64,000 nucleotides of DNA from Henckelia pumila (Eukaryota > Streptophyta > Magnoliopsida > Lamiales > Gesneriaceae), in contig NW_027331831.1 in assembly GCF_033568475.1 (NCBI RefSeq), positions 14,942,001 through 15,006,000 of the forward strand, written 5' to 3'. This document shows, in pieces, positions 12,401-25,500 of this stretch. Position 1 is the stretch's first letter. Every line of letters begins with the position of its first letter. Position numbers and translations under genes: made by a program. The notes below the pieces were generated by a model, which searched no databases, was not told the DNA's origin, and saw only the letters and a list, made by a program, of their open reading frames with translations.

Positions 12401-15400
12401 TGGCGATTTTATGGTTTTGGGTTCCTTATGCAGCTTGTGTTCCATTTGTTATTGGCATCATTATGTTATCAGTGTGTATGAAGTATGAATCGAAAGATGA
12501 AGTTCAAACAATCATTCAAATTTGTATTGGCTTACGTGTTGCTAGTTATTTTAATTTCCTGTCCCTTTTTGAAATGCTATGACAGGTTCAGCTGATAGAA
12601 CCGTTAAATTCTGGGATCTTGAAACTTTTGAGCTAATGGGTTCAGCTGGACCTGAGGTTAGCTCTTCGTTTCGTCTAATCTCATGCCATGTATTGTACTG
12701 TTGACATGTTTTTCTTCAGGTTTTGTGAGTGTTGTATTCAATGCTATTCTATGAGCATCAAATAACTATTGTTCATGTGTTTGAATTTAGTCCACTGGAA
12801 TGCGTTCTATGACCTTCAATACTGATGGCAAGACCCTGCTATGTGGATTGCATGAGAATCTAAAAGTAGGTTTATTTATTTGTATTTTGAGATAATGCAC
12901 CAAATTTACCCGGTGCTTCTCATTTTGACTTGATTTTAATGGCGTAGGTTTTTTCATGGGAACCCATAAAAAATTATGATACTGTAGATGTGGGGTGGTC
13001 TAAATTATCAGACATGAATGTTCATGAAGGGAAACTTCTTGGATGTTCCTTCAATCAAAGTTGTGTTGGAGTATGGGTTGTTGATATTTCGGTAACAATC
13101 AAATTTATTTCTATTTCTGAACTATGCATATTTAACTTTTTATTTGAACTTCTACTGATGATGTGCTGCAACTTTGTGATGCTTCTAGCGTATTGAACCA
13201 TATGCGAAGGGCAGTACTGCTGAATTAAATATTCACCTTGAGCCGAAACCTCATTCTGGTGGTTCAACAATATTGAAGGATGATCATGTAAAGGATGGCT
13301 TGGGAAGGCTTTCAATTTCACACAATGCCAATTCTGTGAAAGAGACTAAACCTATCACAAAGTTTTCTGTCCAGCAAAATTCAGAAGTTAGCAAGGATTC
13401 CAAATCACTTTCCTGTATGTAAATCTTTGACATGTTTCCTTTTTCAATATTTGGGAATATTTACTTTTTTTCTTCTCTCTCGCAATTCTTTCATATTGTC
13501 ATCTATCAGTACGCATTTCTGTGGTTTAAATATTATTCTTGTATATGTTTATTGAAGCTACTGTCAGTGCTCCTTGCACCCCTCAAAGGACAAGTTTAAA
13601 TGTTGTTTCCAGACCAACTCAAATCAATTCATCAGAGGTGGTCAATGCACCAGCTACAAAACGGCAAACTACAAAGGTCCAGTCCATATCTAATATTCCA
13701 ATGTTAAACAGATCCGATGTGATACCAGTGCTTGTGCCTAGAAATAATCCAAGGATAGAACAAGTTACTGAATCTAGAAAGGAAGGAGGTTCAGTGAAGA
13801 CCCTACCTTTACCAGTGCAGTCAAAAACATCAGATCTTCGAAAGTTTTCAAATGGCAGAGATAACTTGGAGATGCTGCAGTCATCTCAGCCTAATAGTGA
13901 GCTCCCAAAGGCCATGGATTTTAGTGCTCCAGATAGGAATATTATTACTGGAGTTAAGAGCTCAATCACTGTAGTTGCAGCAGCTGAGAGGAAAGGAAAA
14001 GACGATAAGCATATTATTTCTGGAATAGTTGGAACAAATACAAACACTGATGCCCAATCCAGATACCAGCATGAAAGTTGTATGCATTATCTCTAATCTA
14101 CAATTTTGTTGCCTTTTGTTGTTTATTTTTTTAAAAGTCTCCTACATGAATGTCTTATTGCTAGTTTGTTTTGTTAAGATTATGGAAAAATAGAGTATCT
14201 GAGTGTATTGAAGCAGTTCCACAAACTTAGCACCGGTGAATTGCTTCATTTATGAAACAAGATAATGATGCGTCATGTGGGAAGTGCACAGGGGCAGTTG
14301 CATTTATACTGCATAGGGATTTCCTATGACTTCTAAGACTTCCTCTGGATTCTGTGTGTAATTTCCCACTCATACCCTAACCCATGATTGGAAACAGGTG
14401 TCTTCTGTAACCTGGGTTAGGCTACAAGGCATCTTATTCTTTACTGCTACAACAGAGAGCTAAAGGATCACATATCTTGGTTTCCAGATGCTAATACTTA
14501 GAATACTGAACAGTTGCCAGCCCAAAACTAATTTATAATTTTAAAGGTTGCAACAATCCTTGCAGCTCCGCTGTACAGGAAGAAACTTGAAAGGATGCAT
14601 TGGTTAATTTTTGAGTAAATCACAAGGTAAAACGTTTTTGTTTTTACCCCCCAAAAAAACCTAGTGCTTGTTGCTCATTAAAGCCTCCCCAGATCAGTCG
14701 ACATCACCTCCACTAATGCTTCTCTGGTTCAACTCTAATTATCTAATTTATCTGATAATAATGGTTGAAAGAATGAGTTCCCTCAATAAGTGAAGTCCAT
14801 TTTCTATTGGTTAAAACTGTTTTAGTTTTCATGATGTGTGTTTTTTAGCAAAAAAAGTATTTTTTTTCCTGGTAAAATATCTAGTCTTGACTAAATTATG
14901 TCAACTGAGGTAGTGTAATGCAGAAAAAGGAGTTGCAAAATATTTTTAGGTTAATCAAATTAGAAAAAGTGTACGTGTCTTGATCCGATAACCGGTGAGA
15001 AATCTAAGTTTCTCAGACCAAAGAGAAGTCAAAATATGAATTCTAAGCTGCTTCATTTTAATTCATAGTGTCTAACCATGTTGGGTAAGACTGATGAATT
15101 TGATTTTATTGACTTCTAACCCTATTGCCAAACATGTTCAGCTAGTTTTTTTTATTTTTTTTTATTTTTATATCACATCTCATTGCTTCCTGAGGCCTTT
15201 TTCACCGTTGAGTTTATGGCATCAACTATCATTTATATTCTTCAGATTAGTCAGATGTGCTACAAAACTGATTTGCCTTATTTTATTTCAATTAATGTTC
15301 ACAGATGATTTCCGTGGGGCTAATAGTGACGTGATCGTAGATAGACCTCTTCTGGATAGTCAAAAAGGAGGTACAGCTTTTTTTGGTTTGCTTCGTATGA

Positions 15401-18400
15401 TAGATTGGTTATTTCTTTCTTCTTGTTTTTTTTTTTGGGTATTTACAACACGCAATATGCAGTTTGAAGATTGACTCATTTTTATTTCAATCATAGGTAG
15501 AACAAATTCGTTGGCCTCAAATTTGGAGCAGATGGATAGAAGTTCTCGTTATCGAGGTCTAGCTTCATCCAACGTCTCAAGGAGATTAGTAAGCATACTT
15601 CAACTTGTTTGCAATGATTAACTTCATGCAACTCTTCTCCGAAACAATGGACTAGAAATCTCTCTCTGTGTTTCCAACTTTCCATATATATACGTTCCGT
15701 TGAAGTTAGGAAACAATATTTCTTTCACTCTACTTTTGCCAAAATACAGAGGCTATGTTTGTTAATATTTTTTCGGGAATGATTTCCCTTCCAGGAAACA
15801 TAAACATACCATATTATTTTCAAGGTCTTTATTAAAAAATATTTTTCATTCAACTTTCACCTTACTCAATACAATTGTTTTTAATTTATTATAATTGAAA
15901 TATTCACAACTCCCAAAAATAATTCTACTTTTCAATTATATTCTAATTCAAACCGCTATACTTTATGGTTCATTTGATCTAATAGGCTAATATATTTTGC
16001 TTTCTGATCATTTGATGCTAAATTTTTTTGTTAGAACGGTAAGTGGACATTGAACTCAATTTTATCTTATTCTTGTTTTTTTAGGCATGTCAAAAGGGAG
16101 TTGAACTTCAACTTGTTCTTTGAGGTTTGAGCATGAGTTTTGTCATGATGTTCAAAATGGAACAAAGTTCACAAACTTATACTCCAATACGACATATAAT
16201 GATTACATTTTTGAATGAAAATAAAATATAGAATATGAGTTAAGAAATATTTAAATTTGCATATCAATCATTAATATTTAATTCATTTCTATGTATGATA
16301 CATGCCAAATTTAGAACCAAAGTAAAAAAAAAAGAAGCTTACAACTGTTAAAAATTCAAAATGATTGTTTTTGTGCTTGAGCTCTGCTCCAGGTGGACTT
16401 CAATGAAGCTGTTTCTTGCGGGAAAAACTGACATATTTTTGCTGTCACAGTTTCTTTTTCTTTTTCATTTGAGGAGCTTGGTGGTATATGCAGCTATTAG
16501 TTTATTAATCACTTCAAACAATTGGGTTTTCGAGCTTTCATTGTATGTGGACATGCGTTTTTGTGCTTTTCCCTTGAAAAGACAGCTGCTTGAAATTTGT
16601 GCATGGAATAAAGTTCGCACTTGCCTAAAAAGCATTCTGGCCTTCACATCTCCTATATCATACCACCAGTTTAAAATCAGGGCACTTCAGTTCCATATGC
16701 CAATTATTTCTGGTTCATACAAAAGCGTTATTTTTGAAATAGCTTGATGAGAACATGTAAATTTCATATGGAGATTTCCTATTTTTTTCCGTCTCTTAGT
16801 TGCATCTGCTACATCACTCATGGTCATGGCTAGTAGTATGATATATGGTTAGATCTGAATGCTTCACCTTATCTCCACTCTGGAAATAACTGACATGCTT
16901 TTTTTATTCCCACCCACAGCAACAGAGAGGCTATCCTTTACCTGGTGGAGACGAGTCAGTTTCTGCTAGTGAGGAGGATACTATTGCTGACTTGATCGAA
17001 CCCCACAATCAATTTGTTGGTTCCATGCAATCTCGTCTGGCCAAACTACAGGTATATCTTGTGTGGTGACTACTTTGTGGAGTTTTGTTCTGGAAATTCA
17101 ACCCACATATGCTTCTGTGTAGTGTGCTTTTTTCAGTGGATTATTAACTTGATTCCATCATATCTAATGCTACATAATTATGGATGTAGATACACACTAA
17201 AATGTTTACATAACATACATACATACCATAGAAGAGAGAGAGACAGGAAAAAAGAGAAGTTGGAGGTTGAGACGCATAAAATCTTGTTCAACCTTTTCTC
17301 GTATATACATGGGAAAACAAGAAGGCTTTTGCTTTCTGGTTGATTTAAAGTAGTGTTTGTTATTGTTTCTAGGAAACACTTTTGGGCTTTTCCTTCACAA
17401 AATTTAAAAACACTATCTAAGTATAACTTCAATCTGCTTCAGAAAAGTTTAAATTTTGTGAATGAAAACTCAAAAGTGCTTCCTAGAAGCAATCCAAAAT
17501 ACTACCTAAGTATAACCTCAATCTGCTTCAGAAAAGTTGTTAGATGAAGTAATATACTTTGATGTCCCATGGAAATAAAAAGTCAATCCTTGGCGATGTC
17601 TTGGGTCCGGAATCTTGTACTGACCAAAGTACAGTGACTGGCCCTTGAAATTTCTGGAGCTCCTTTCTTTAGAAAGTTTGAATTATGTGATTGGAAACTC
17701 TAATTCATGGGCCACATAACAAGTAGCTTATGCTGCCTTGTTACATAGTTATCTGCCTGATTTTCTTTGCCCATGGGAGTCTTTTTTCTTTATTTTTTGG
17801 TGATGATAAATCTGTGTAGAGAAGGTTTGTTGAAGCCTCTTTGGAAACTTTTATCATGTTGTGTTGAACTCACATGCATTTTGACTACTTTGATGCTTTT
17901 GTTACACTACCACACGACGAATAATCAAATATTCAAATGTGATACTCCTTCCGTCCTATTCATTCAGGCTTGTGTGTGTTTTCACACATATTAAGAAAGT
18001 GTTTGGAAAGATAAATTTTATAAGGCAGTTTCCAATTTTGCCTTTATTTAATGAAGATTTTAATAGACAAAAAAATTGTACATGTAGTTAATGATTAATT
18101 TAATAGGGGTAAACTGGTAAAAGATTTGGAAAGATAACACTAAATATGAAAATTGGACTATATAATTGGGACATAAAAAAGGAAGTGCAACCTAAATAAG
18201 TGGGACGGAGGGATTATATATTTTTTGGAATAAGTATAGCATGCTTTGGGAGTGTGTGATTCTAGAAAGTGAAATAACTCTTATTTTGCATGGCACTAAT
18301 CTGCAGGTAGTCTACAGCTACTGGCAAAGGCATGATATCAAAGGTGTTCTTAGTGCTATCAGCAGAATGAGTGATCCTAGTGTAAGTGTTATTCTTCCAA

Positions 18401-19747
18401 TATTGTAGATAGAAACATCACTTGATTATTGCTTTACCAATAGCAGAACAATGTACGATGCCATCTTCATATTGCCAGTGCAAGCAGTGGAGTATTTATA
18501 TTTCCTCATAATGCAGGTGCTTGCTGATGTAATGAGCCTTTTGGCAGAAAAGATCGATATTGTTACATTAGACATTTGTGCTTGTGTTCTGCCACTCGTC
18601 TCCGGACTTCTTGAAAGTAATATGGATAGGTAAATATAACTCTTCTAAAAATCTGTAAGAATGTTTCCATTTCGGAGTGTAGTTTCTTTTTAGCAAAGCA
18701 GGGCGTTTGTTTGTTGAAAATATAAATAAGAGGTTTTATATAACATCCAACCTTTTGTAGATTTTGTATTCTGCATTTTTCTGAGTTTGGAATCGATTAG
18801 CAGAAGGGAAATAATTTTGAGAATTTACTATTGAGGATTTGTTACTGACTTCTAGAATCAAATTAAGCCATTTGAAGTCCCGAAATGCTTTAGTCATATT
18901 TCTTTGTGCTGCAGAGCACGTGGGACCTGAAAGACGAAAGATGATTTCAGGGACCTTTTGCTGGATGTTATTCATACTTAATGCTAGATGCTGCATCTTA
19001 TGTTTGCTTAGGGTTTTTCTCTTTTGTATTCATAAACTCGTTAGTGTGATGATTCTCATCAGGGACACCACTTTTTAATGAATGAAAAAGTGACCACTTT
19101 TGACTTTATCTTTTGGGTAACATTGTTTTGCTCTGATCGGTCTCATATTCGATTGATAAGATGCATGTATCATTTTATTCACGCAGTTGGCTGTTGTTTG
19201 TGATGACCCAAAAACATTAGATCTCTTGTGAACCTGTGATTTTTATATAGAATCTGAAAAAAACTATTTTTCTCTAGGCATCAAGAAATTTCATTAGACA
19301 TGCTTCTAAAACTGGTCAGAGTATTTGGATCAGTGATCTACTCTTCATTATCATCCCAATCACCTGTTGGTGTAGATATTGAGGCAGAGCAAAGGTTCGG
19401 TTGGTTCGTTCCTTGATTACATGCTTGTTTCATTCACTAATATTTCATTCACTAATATTATTTGAAGCATTGATAATTATTTAATGTATCTGATCGGAAG
19501 ATATGTCCCTTGCTTTATATTGTGGTAAGGCTGGAGCGTTGCAATCTCTGCTATATTGAACTTGAGAAAGTAAAGCTCTGCCTGCCTGCCCTTATGAGGT
19601 ATGGATTTCATGTTTCACATGAAGGTTATGCAAATACCTTGGCCATTCTATCTGGTTTCAATTCTATTTTTCCAATTTTGCAGGAGAGGGGGTTCTATGG
19701 CCAAGTCTGCCCAAGAACTAAATCTGGCTCTTCAGGAAGTTTCATGA
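9481..19747 (+). CDS. KTN80: Katanin p80 WD40-repeat subunit B1 homolog (18 exons)
   Basis: Non-catalytic katanin subunit that targets the p60 severing ATPase to microtubules. Coding exons: 9481-9514, 10511-10641, 10979-11096, 11198-11424, 11849-11951, 12586-12656, 12791-12865, 12948-13091, 13189-13414, 13558-14079, 15305-15370, 15497-15588, 16920-17051, 18307-18381, 18517-18629, 19278-19394, 19530-19598, 19684-19747. All junctions are GT-AG; the sum is 2379 nt, 792 codons plus TGA, with no internal stop. Residues about 12-300 form six WD40 blades (motifs such as [34 protein letters not shown]). Residues about 300-600 are a serine-rich linker. Residues about 605-792 match the con80 domain that binds p60. 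The start [11 protein letters not shown] fits plant homologs, where this peptide precedes QEFVAH; exon 1 supplies only 11 codons plus one base. Family members are about 800-850 aa. Exon borders in the linker (exons 10-12) are the least certain. Confidence 0.93.
11614..11682 (+). repeat. Short direct duplication in katanin intron 4
   Basis: A 29-bp segment (TCCATTAGCATATATCAAGG...) at 11614-11642 recurs at 11654-11682, a 40-bp period with an 11-bp spacer. The copies look identical, so the duplication is recent. Confidence 0.85.
17349..17537. repeat. Fold-back repeat in katanin intron 13
   Basis: Arm 1 (about 17351-17410, TTTCTAGGAAACACTTTTGG core) pairs with arm 2 (about 17448-17505, reversed TTCTAGGAAGCACTTTTGAG). 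The loop (about 17411-17447, TCTAAGTATAACTTC...) appears again in direct orientation right after arm 2 (about 17503-17537). The arm-loop-arm-loop layout suggests a MITE of hAT type (ends TAGTGTTTG/TAGTATTTT) with a local duplication. No clear target duplication is seen. Confidence 0.6.
17945..18214. mobile_element. Stowaway-like MITE in katanin intron 13
   Basis: A 270-bp element. The left end CTCCTTCCGTCCTATTCATT and the reversed right end TCCCTCCGTCCCACTTATTT are inverted repeats of the Stowaway (Tc1/mariner) consensus CTCCCTCCGTCCC. TA lies on both sides (17943-17944 and 18215-18216), the family's target duplication. The interior is AT-rich and non-coding. Confidence 0.85.
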
Positions 19748-21270
19748 GTAAATCATTAACATTCATTACACTATACACTGGTCAGTAACTATGATTTTTT
19801 TTACGGTACTGCGAATTGGTGTTATGCTTCTTTCAAACTTCCGGCAGCCTGTGTAGATTCATGCCACCACTGACCGATTATTCTTTTAACTTGAACTTCA
19901 TCCGATTCACAACCTTCTTACTCTACAGTTAGGCCTGACCCGTGAATTTGTATTACCTGTCCGTCTAATTGCATTGTTTGTCTAACCGAAAACGTCTCTC
20001 GACTTGCATCTCTATATGTAGTTGAGAGAAGCTCGATGATATGAATATTTATGTACTAAGAGAAGATGAGAGGATCATAGTTTAGTGAAATTTGTACAAA
20101 CTTGATTTATTTCTGTTTGGAAATTTTACAAAGCTTTCTGACATTTGGTTGAAATTTGTGGGGCTTCATGTATTGGAATCAGAAGGTTGCTCAGTTGTGC
20201 TATTGTACTTGAGAGCATATGTAATGTGAGTTTATTCACCTTTTAGTCCTAATTCCATTGTATTACTACTAGCTTAGCTATAATACTAGCATGGTTTCTG
20301 AGAATTTACAACTTGTCACGTTATTAATTTTTGTTTCAACTCGTCACATTATAGGATGTCTGAGTTCTAAGTGAATTTTCTCAGAATTCGTACATGTTTT
20401 TACACGTTATATCGTTGTCCTGTAAAGGCGTATTACATCAGATGGAGCATAACTCGCGCCCTCTTTTGACATATCCACAAACGAAAGTTGGATCTTGCCT
20501 ATCATGGTTAATATTTGTAACTTGTTTTAATGGTGGTAAGTTCATCTCAGTTGCAGCTTGTGATAATCCAACTGCGGTCCTATTTACTAGAAGATGCTGT
20601 TGGTTTGTATTATTAGATGTGTATACACACAGACACACTCTCTAGCAAGACCATTTAAGCATAAAACTTTAGAATGGTTGATGACACGCATGGAGATCCC
20701 AAATTTGAGCCGGAATCTTGGGTTCGAGATCCAATTGGAACCATTCACTTCCCAAACTCATACACCAAAAAAAAGAAAAAAAAAATCTGAACTTATTTTT
20801 TGGTGTTTTGCTCATGAAATTTATAGTGTGTTTTGGATAGCTAAACATGCAGGGTTAAATTAAAGTTGTTTATTTTTAGAACAGATTTTGCTTGCTTAAA
20901 CATCATATTTTATAGCAGTGATCTGTCAGCCACATTCAAATAACCACATATCTAGCTAAATAATGTATTAATGTATAATTTGAAAATTATGAATAAAATG
21001 TTTACTTTCTAATTAATGATGTATAATCTGAAAATTTATGAATTAGTCATGCCTCTCGTATGATGATTTTTAACAATATCTTACCATCTAATTAAAAATC
21101 TATCACTTTTATATTAATTTCGATCAGTTTCGTGAAATTTTAATTAATTTTACAGAAATATTCTAAATCTTCGTTTTATGTTAATCTCTCCTTAAACTTA
21201 TTATCCCAAAATATTCAATCATTGATCTTTTTTTATCTGATTTTTAGAATTTTTAAATTTAAATTACTAA

Positions 21271-21528
21271 GGGAGTGTTTGCAATCACTAAAAAAAAAGT
21301 GATTGTTAGTATTTGGCTTAAAAAATCATTTTTGTGTGTTTCTTAAACTTAGATTATGTGTTAGCTTATGTTTAACTTAATTAAAATCCAAAAGCTAGTT
21401 ACGTGATGATTATAATTCTTCAAAAGTGATTCTAATAAGGTCATTGTTAAAATCACTCTAATCACTTATTTATCAAATACTACCCAGCTTTGATTTTTAG
21501 ATTTTCACATTTGTTTTCAAACACTACC
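21271..21528. mobile_element. Possible hAT-type MITE
   Basis: Left end GGGAGTGTTTGCAATCACT. The reversed right end GGTAGTGTTTGAAAAC shares GTGTTTG with it. The inner part has further inverted GTGATT/AATCAC motifs. No matching 8-bp target duplication is visible, and an alternative right end exists near 21484. Confidence 0.35.
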
Positions 21529-22260
21529 AATTTTTTATTTTTCTTAACTTTTTTATAATTTATAAATTAATCACTTCTACAAAAGCACAATTTATTGCAA
21601 ACAATTCATAAATAATTCTCTTTCATTTTAATATAAAATTTCAAATATTTAATTTATCACATCAAACATAACATGAAAATTAATTAACATAAAAAAGTTT
21701 TATATCTTTTATTGGTGTAAAGGAGGCTAGTAGCCTAGTTTTGATAAATAAAAATGTCAAATACAATGTGATCTTTACCGAGTACCATTGGTGCGCATTG
21801 TTGTCTGTATGATCTATTGTACGTTTAATTTGCAAGTATTTTTTTACTATCAAAATTCAATGTATTTTATATATTAATATCAAATTAAAACATACGTTTT
21901 TTCATTAAGACACACTAATATAATATAATATAAATTTAAAATTTCATACCGCTGTTACAAGGATGAAAAAAAAAAGAAGTATACCAACACAAAGTTGTCC
22001 ACGCATTCTATTTTTGTTTAGAAATTAATAGAATGAGAAAATTGCAATTTTAGTTTTGGAAGTTGGTTTGTTTTTTGTTTTAGTCCTATAACTTTTTAAA
22101 GTTTAGTGTTAGTACAGTAACTTTTTTGGTGGTTGTCTTTTTTTCATCGAAAGTTACTAAAATCACTTGTTTAGCACCGATACTCTCATATATGACTCAT
22201 TTGAAAAGAATTATCCATATGTTCCACAAATTAAAATTTATTATGCAAAAATAAAGGGAA

Positions 22261-22340
22261 AAAATAAAGAAAATGACGCCCAATGTTCATAAATCGATGG
22301 AAAATAAAGAAAACGACGCCCAATGTTCATAAATCGAGGG
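22261..22340. repeat. 40-bp tandem duplication
   Basis: Two adjacent 40-bp units (AAAATAAAGAAAATGACGCC...) at 22261-22300 and 22301-22340, differing at only a few positions. Confidence 0.9.
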
Positions 22341-22570
22341 AAAAACTTGTTGTTTTGTTTAATTTTGTTTATGTATATTTTAATATGTGATATGGCCTAA
22401 AACCCGACGGTGTGCCTTACTAGTTCCTATATATATATATAACAAAACCTAGTTGTTCGTATTTTTATTATAGGGAGTACTAAAACATAGCACCAAATTT
22501 TATACCAATTCAGCTGGTGTCCAAGAATGCCCTGCACAGGTAACAGAACTAATATATAGTTTTTTTTTAT

Positions 22571-25500
22571 TTATCGGTTATCGTTTATTTTAAGAGGAGT
22601 CAATGCAAACATTTTGCATGAATGTTCATCTACTGTTGCTGAAAATCGCCCCACAAACGTTCCATTCAAGTTCTTGTGCCGCCACACATCTCTTGCAAAC
22701 ACAGCTTCGCCGGCAGGAATCCCGAGATCATCCCAATGGGCGGTTATCGTCGTTAGCCGACGCCCCCGATTCAACAACACCACCGCCACTCTGTACTTCA
22801 AAAGTGGTACGGCCCAAATCTATACATTCGTTCATATATACACATTGTGTGAAACCGCAAGTGATTGTCTATGATATAGATGAGCAGCAGGGATTATCAC
22901 CTCCTGATCGCGTTCCGGAACTCGAACCTTTGTACCTTGAACGCCTAGTGTGTCTGTCAAATGACAAGTTAGGCAAATCCACTTGCTTTCCAATGAGTGA
23001 GAATTAATTTGGTTACACACACACACACCTTTGTTAATGGCGATGACCTCTTTATTGGCTATTATGTCCATTGTATCTTTAGTCATATTTCTCACATCAC
23101 AACCAAGAAGAAGAGGTGCCTGAGAATAATAGCAAATCAAGAAGAAAAATAGGCCCTTTACTCTGTATTTAAAGCATTATTTATAAGTATCAGTGTATAT
23201 TATATTATTTGCAAGTTGGGGAAGACCTTGGAGATTGCCCACAAACTGAAATGAACTACGTATTCTTTTTTGGTCATTCCTCCATTTCCAACCTGAAGCA
23301 CGTCAGGATCTGCATGCATTTTAGACACAAATCTTGGAACTTTTCTGATATCCGATCCACGACACGGGTCGAGGCCTAAATTGTGAAAAACATTGTAATC
23401 TTCAATTTCATCCCATATATACACTACACTAACCATTCCAGCCACCAGGCCTAGCAAACTCAGCATAAGCGTCATTCTGATCTGCTACAGCAAGCATGCT
23501 GTACAATATTCAACAAGATTCGAAGTAGCGGTTTTTAGATACCAAGACGATCTTGAACTGTAAAAAAACTGCACAAGGAGTTTTTTTTGATACCTTTCCC
23601 GGTTATCACATAAATCAGTTGTAGTTCTCCAGCTGTTTCCTACTTTATGATCCCATGTGGCTGGGTACATATCTTCCCTGGTTGATTTAAGTACCAAAAT
23701 TGTCACGAAAAGTAGAGCTTGTGTGGTAAAAAGCCATTTTGTGGCAAAAGATATCACCATCCGGAAAGGGAAAAGAAGATAGGGCGTTCCGGCTTCATCA
23801 GAGCTTCGCTCATTTTCGAATATCTGCACAAGGTCGAAAGAAACAGAGAACTGAGCAGAGAGGACGCAAAAGAAGGCGAAAAAACGACATTGAGTTGACA
23901 TAATTAACTCTTATTACCGAACTGTTTGCTGTGTAAGATCATTGTCACATTTGTCATACTTCAAGTAATCAATGCCCTGCAGGATATTAAACCAAGACTT
24001 TTCTATGGTGAAACACAAGAACCAGAGATAAAAACTTCAAGGGTACTCAAGATTCGTGCATATTTTTCGATTATTTTCTGATCCAAGCAGAGAAATCTCA
24101 GTCAAGTATTACCACATGAATCATAATAATCAGAAGCAAGGCTAAATATTTGAAGCAAATTCATTCATACAACCACATAAAAACCTTGCAAAATTATTGA
24201 AACAGTAAACAAAATATTGGTTAGTTTGTTGGTGAAAACGAATGACTACTATCTTGTTGTACCTGGGATACATTATCTCTACATTAAAGATCACATGTCA
24301 TTGAAGAGCCCTAGTCTTGCTGAGCGCGAGCGTAGGAGCACGCCTTGTTGGTTTTTATCAATGCAATTCTAACAAGTGATTCCCAACCAAAAAGCTAGCA
24401 TTACCCATGAAGCAAAAGTTTTGGCATCTTGTTCTTCGTAGAAAAGTGAACCAGGCATTTCTGTACTGCAGGAGAAATACCTGCAAACAAATGTCAGCAC
24501 TGTTTATAATTCAGCACACTAGAATAATGCATGCATGTAGGAAAAACTGCAAAATCCTTCCTAAGTAGACATGTTTTGATTTTTGATCTTGTTTGTCCGT
24601 AAAAGTTCGTCTTAGTTTAATGAATTGGTGTTTTTTCTTTCCCCACTTCTAGTCATTTTTTTTACCTATACGCTCAGTGGCATCGGTCATCAATGATGTG
24701 ACATATGAAAATGCTGAACGTCACGATTTCAGGGGAAAAAAATAAAAGTGAGAAAAAAACCAGCTTGTTGGATAAGACTACACTTTGAAGAGTTGCAGTA
24801 CCAAAACATGCCAATTTAGAGGACGGAATTTTTATGTTTCCACTTTCATGTATGTATGTATATATGTATATAATTACCCAGCATTTGCATATATTCCCAA
24901 CTTAAGCCCCTTTCCATGAACATAGTCAGCCAAAGCCTTCATTCCAGAAGGAAATTTGAATGGATGAGGCACCAGATAATCCTGATATTTGATTTTCAAG
25001 AACATTAATAAAGAAAGCAAGCAAGAAATGCATAAGAAAATAGAATCCATAGTTTTCTTGAGATACTGTGAAATGTGAACCTCCGCATCGCAAGAAATTT
25101 CGCCCCAGCAATCATCTAACAAAAGAATCACCAAGTTTTTTTGAGTTATATCAATTTATTAATCAAGAAAAAAAGGAAAACCATATTTTTTTGGTATTGT
25201 AATTTTGTTGTTCTACGATTTTAGTCCTCTATGTTATCAATATCAGTTTTAGTCCTATAGTTTTTTATTTTAGACAATTATTGGGCGGGGGCGTTTTTTC
25301 ACCCCGACGTCATTTCGCACCCCGTTTCTTGCTATATTGCATGCATGAGCTTTAGACATGCGGATCGCGAACTCTTTGTAGGCTTGTTTTCTATTACGGT
25401 TGGTCGGAAAGAAGGAATTGTTCCATTTGCTGTTAAGTCAAAAAAAATGACTAAAAAAAAAAAGAAGTAGCAGACTAAAACTGAAATTTGACATCATAGA

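Larger units (their letters stand above)
19748..22570. other. Intergenic region: katanin 3' flank to alpha-galactosidase pseudogene
   Basis: The first 400-500 bp are probably the katanin 3' UTR (no certain poly(A) signal). From about 20650 to 22560 the DNA is AT-rich and gene-free. It holds a possible hAT-type MITE (21271-21528), a 40-bp tandem duplication (22261-22340) and, near 22034-22190, a worn stretch resembling the GCAATTTT-AGTCCT ends of the MITE at 26825. Confidence 0.55.

Noticed and set aside
15094-15474. Open frame spanning the end of katanin intron 10 and exon 11
   Set aside because: The outer parts are intronic (poly-T, splice acceptor at 15304, donor at 15371); only 15305-15370 is coding.
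20690-20790. GGTTCGAGATCC box B-like motif followed by an A-rich run (SINE-like)
   Set aside because: No convincing box A at the right distance and no target duplication.
22603-23007. 134-codon plus-strand open frame opposite alpha-galactosidase exons
   Set aside because: It is antisense to exons 13-14 of the pseudogene and crosses splice sites; a shadow frame.
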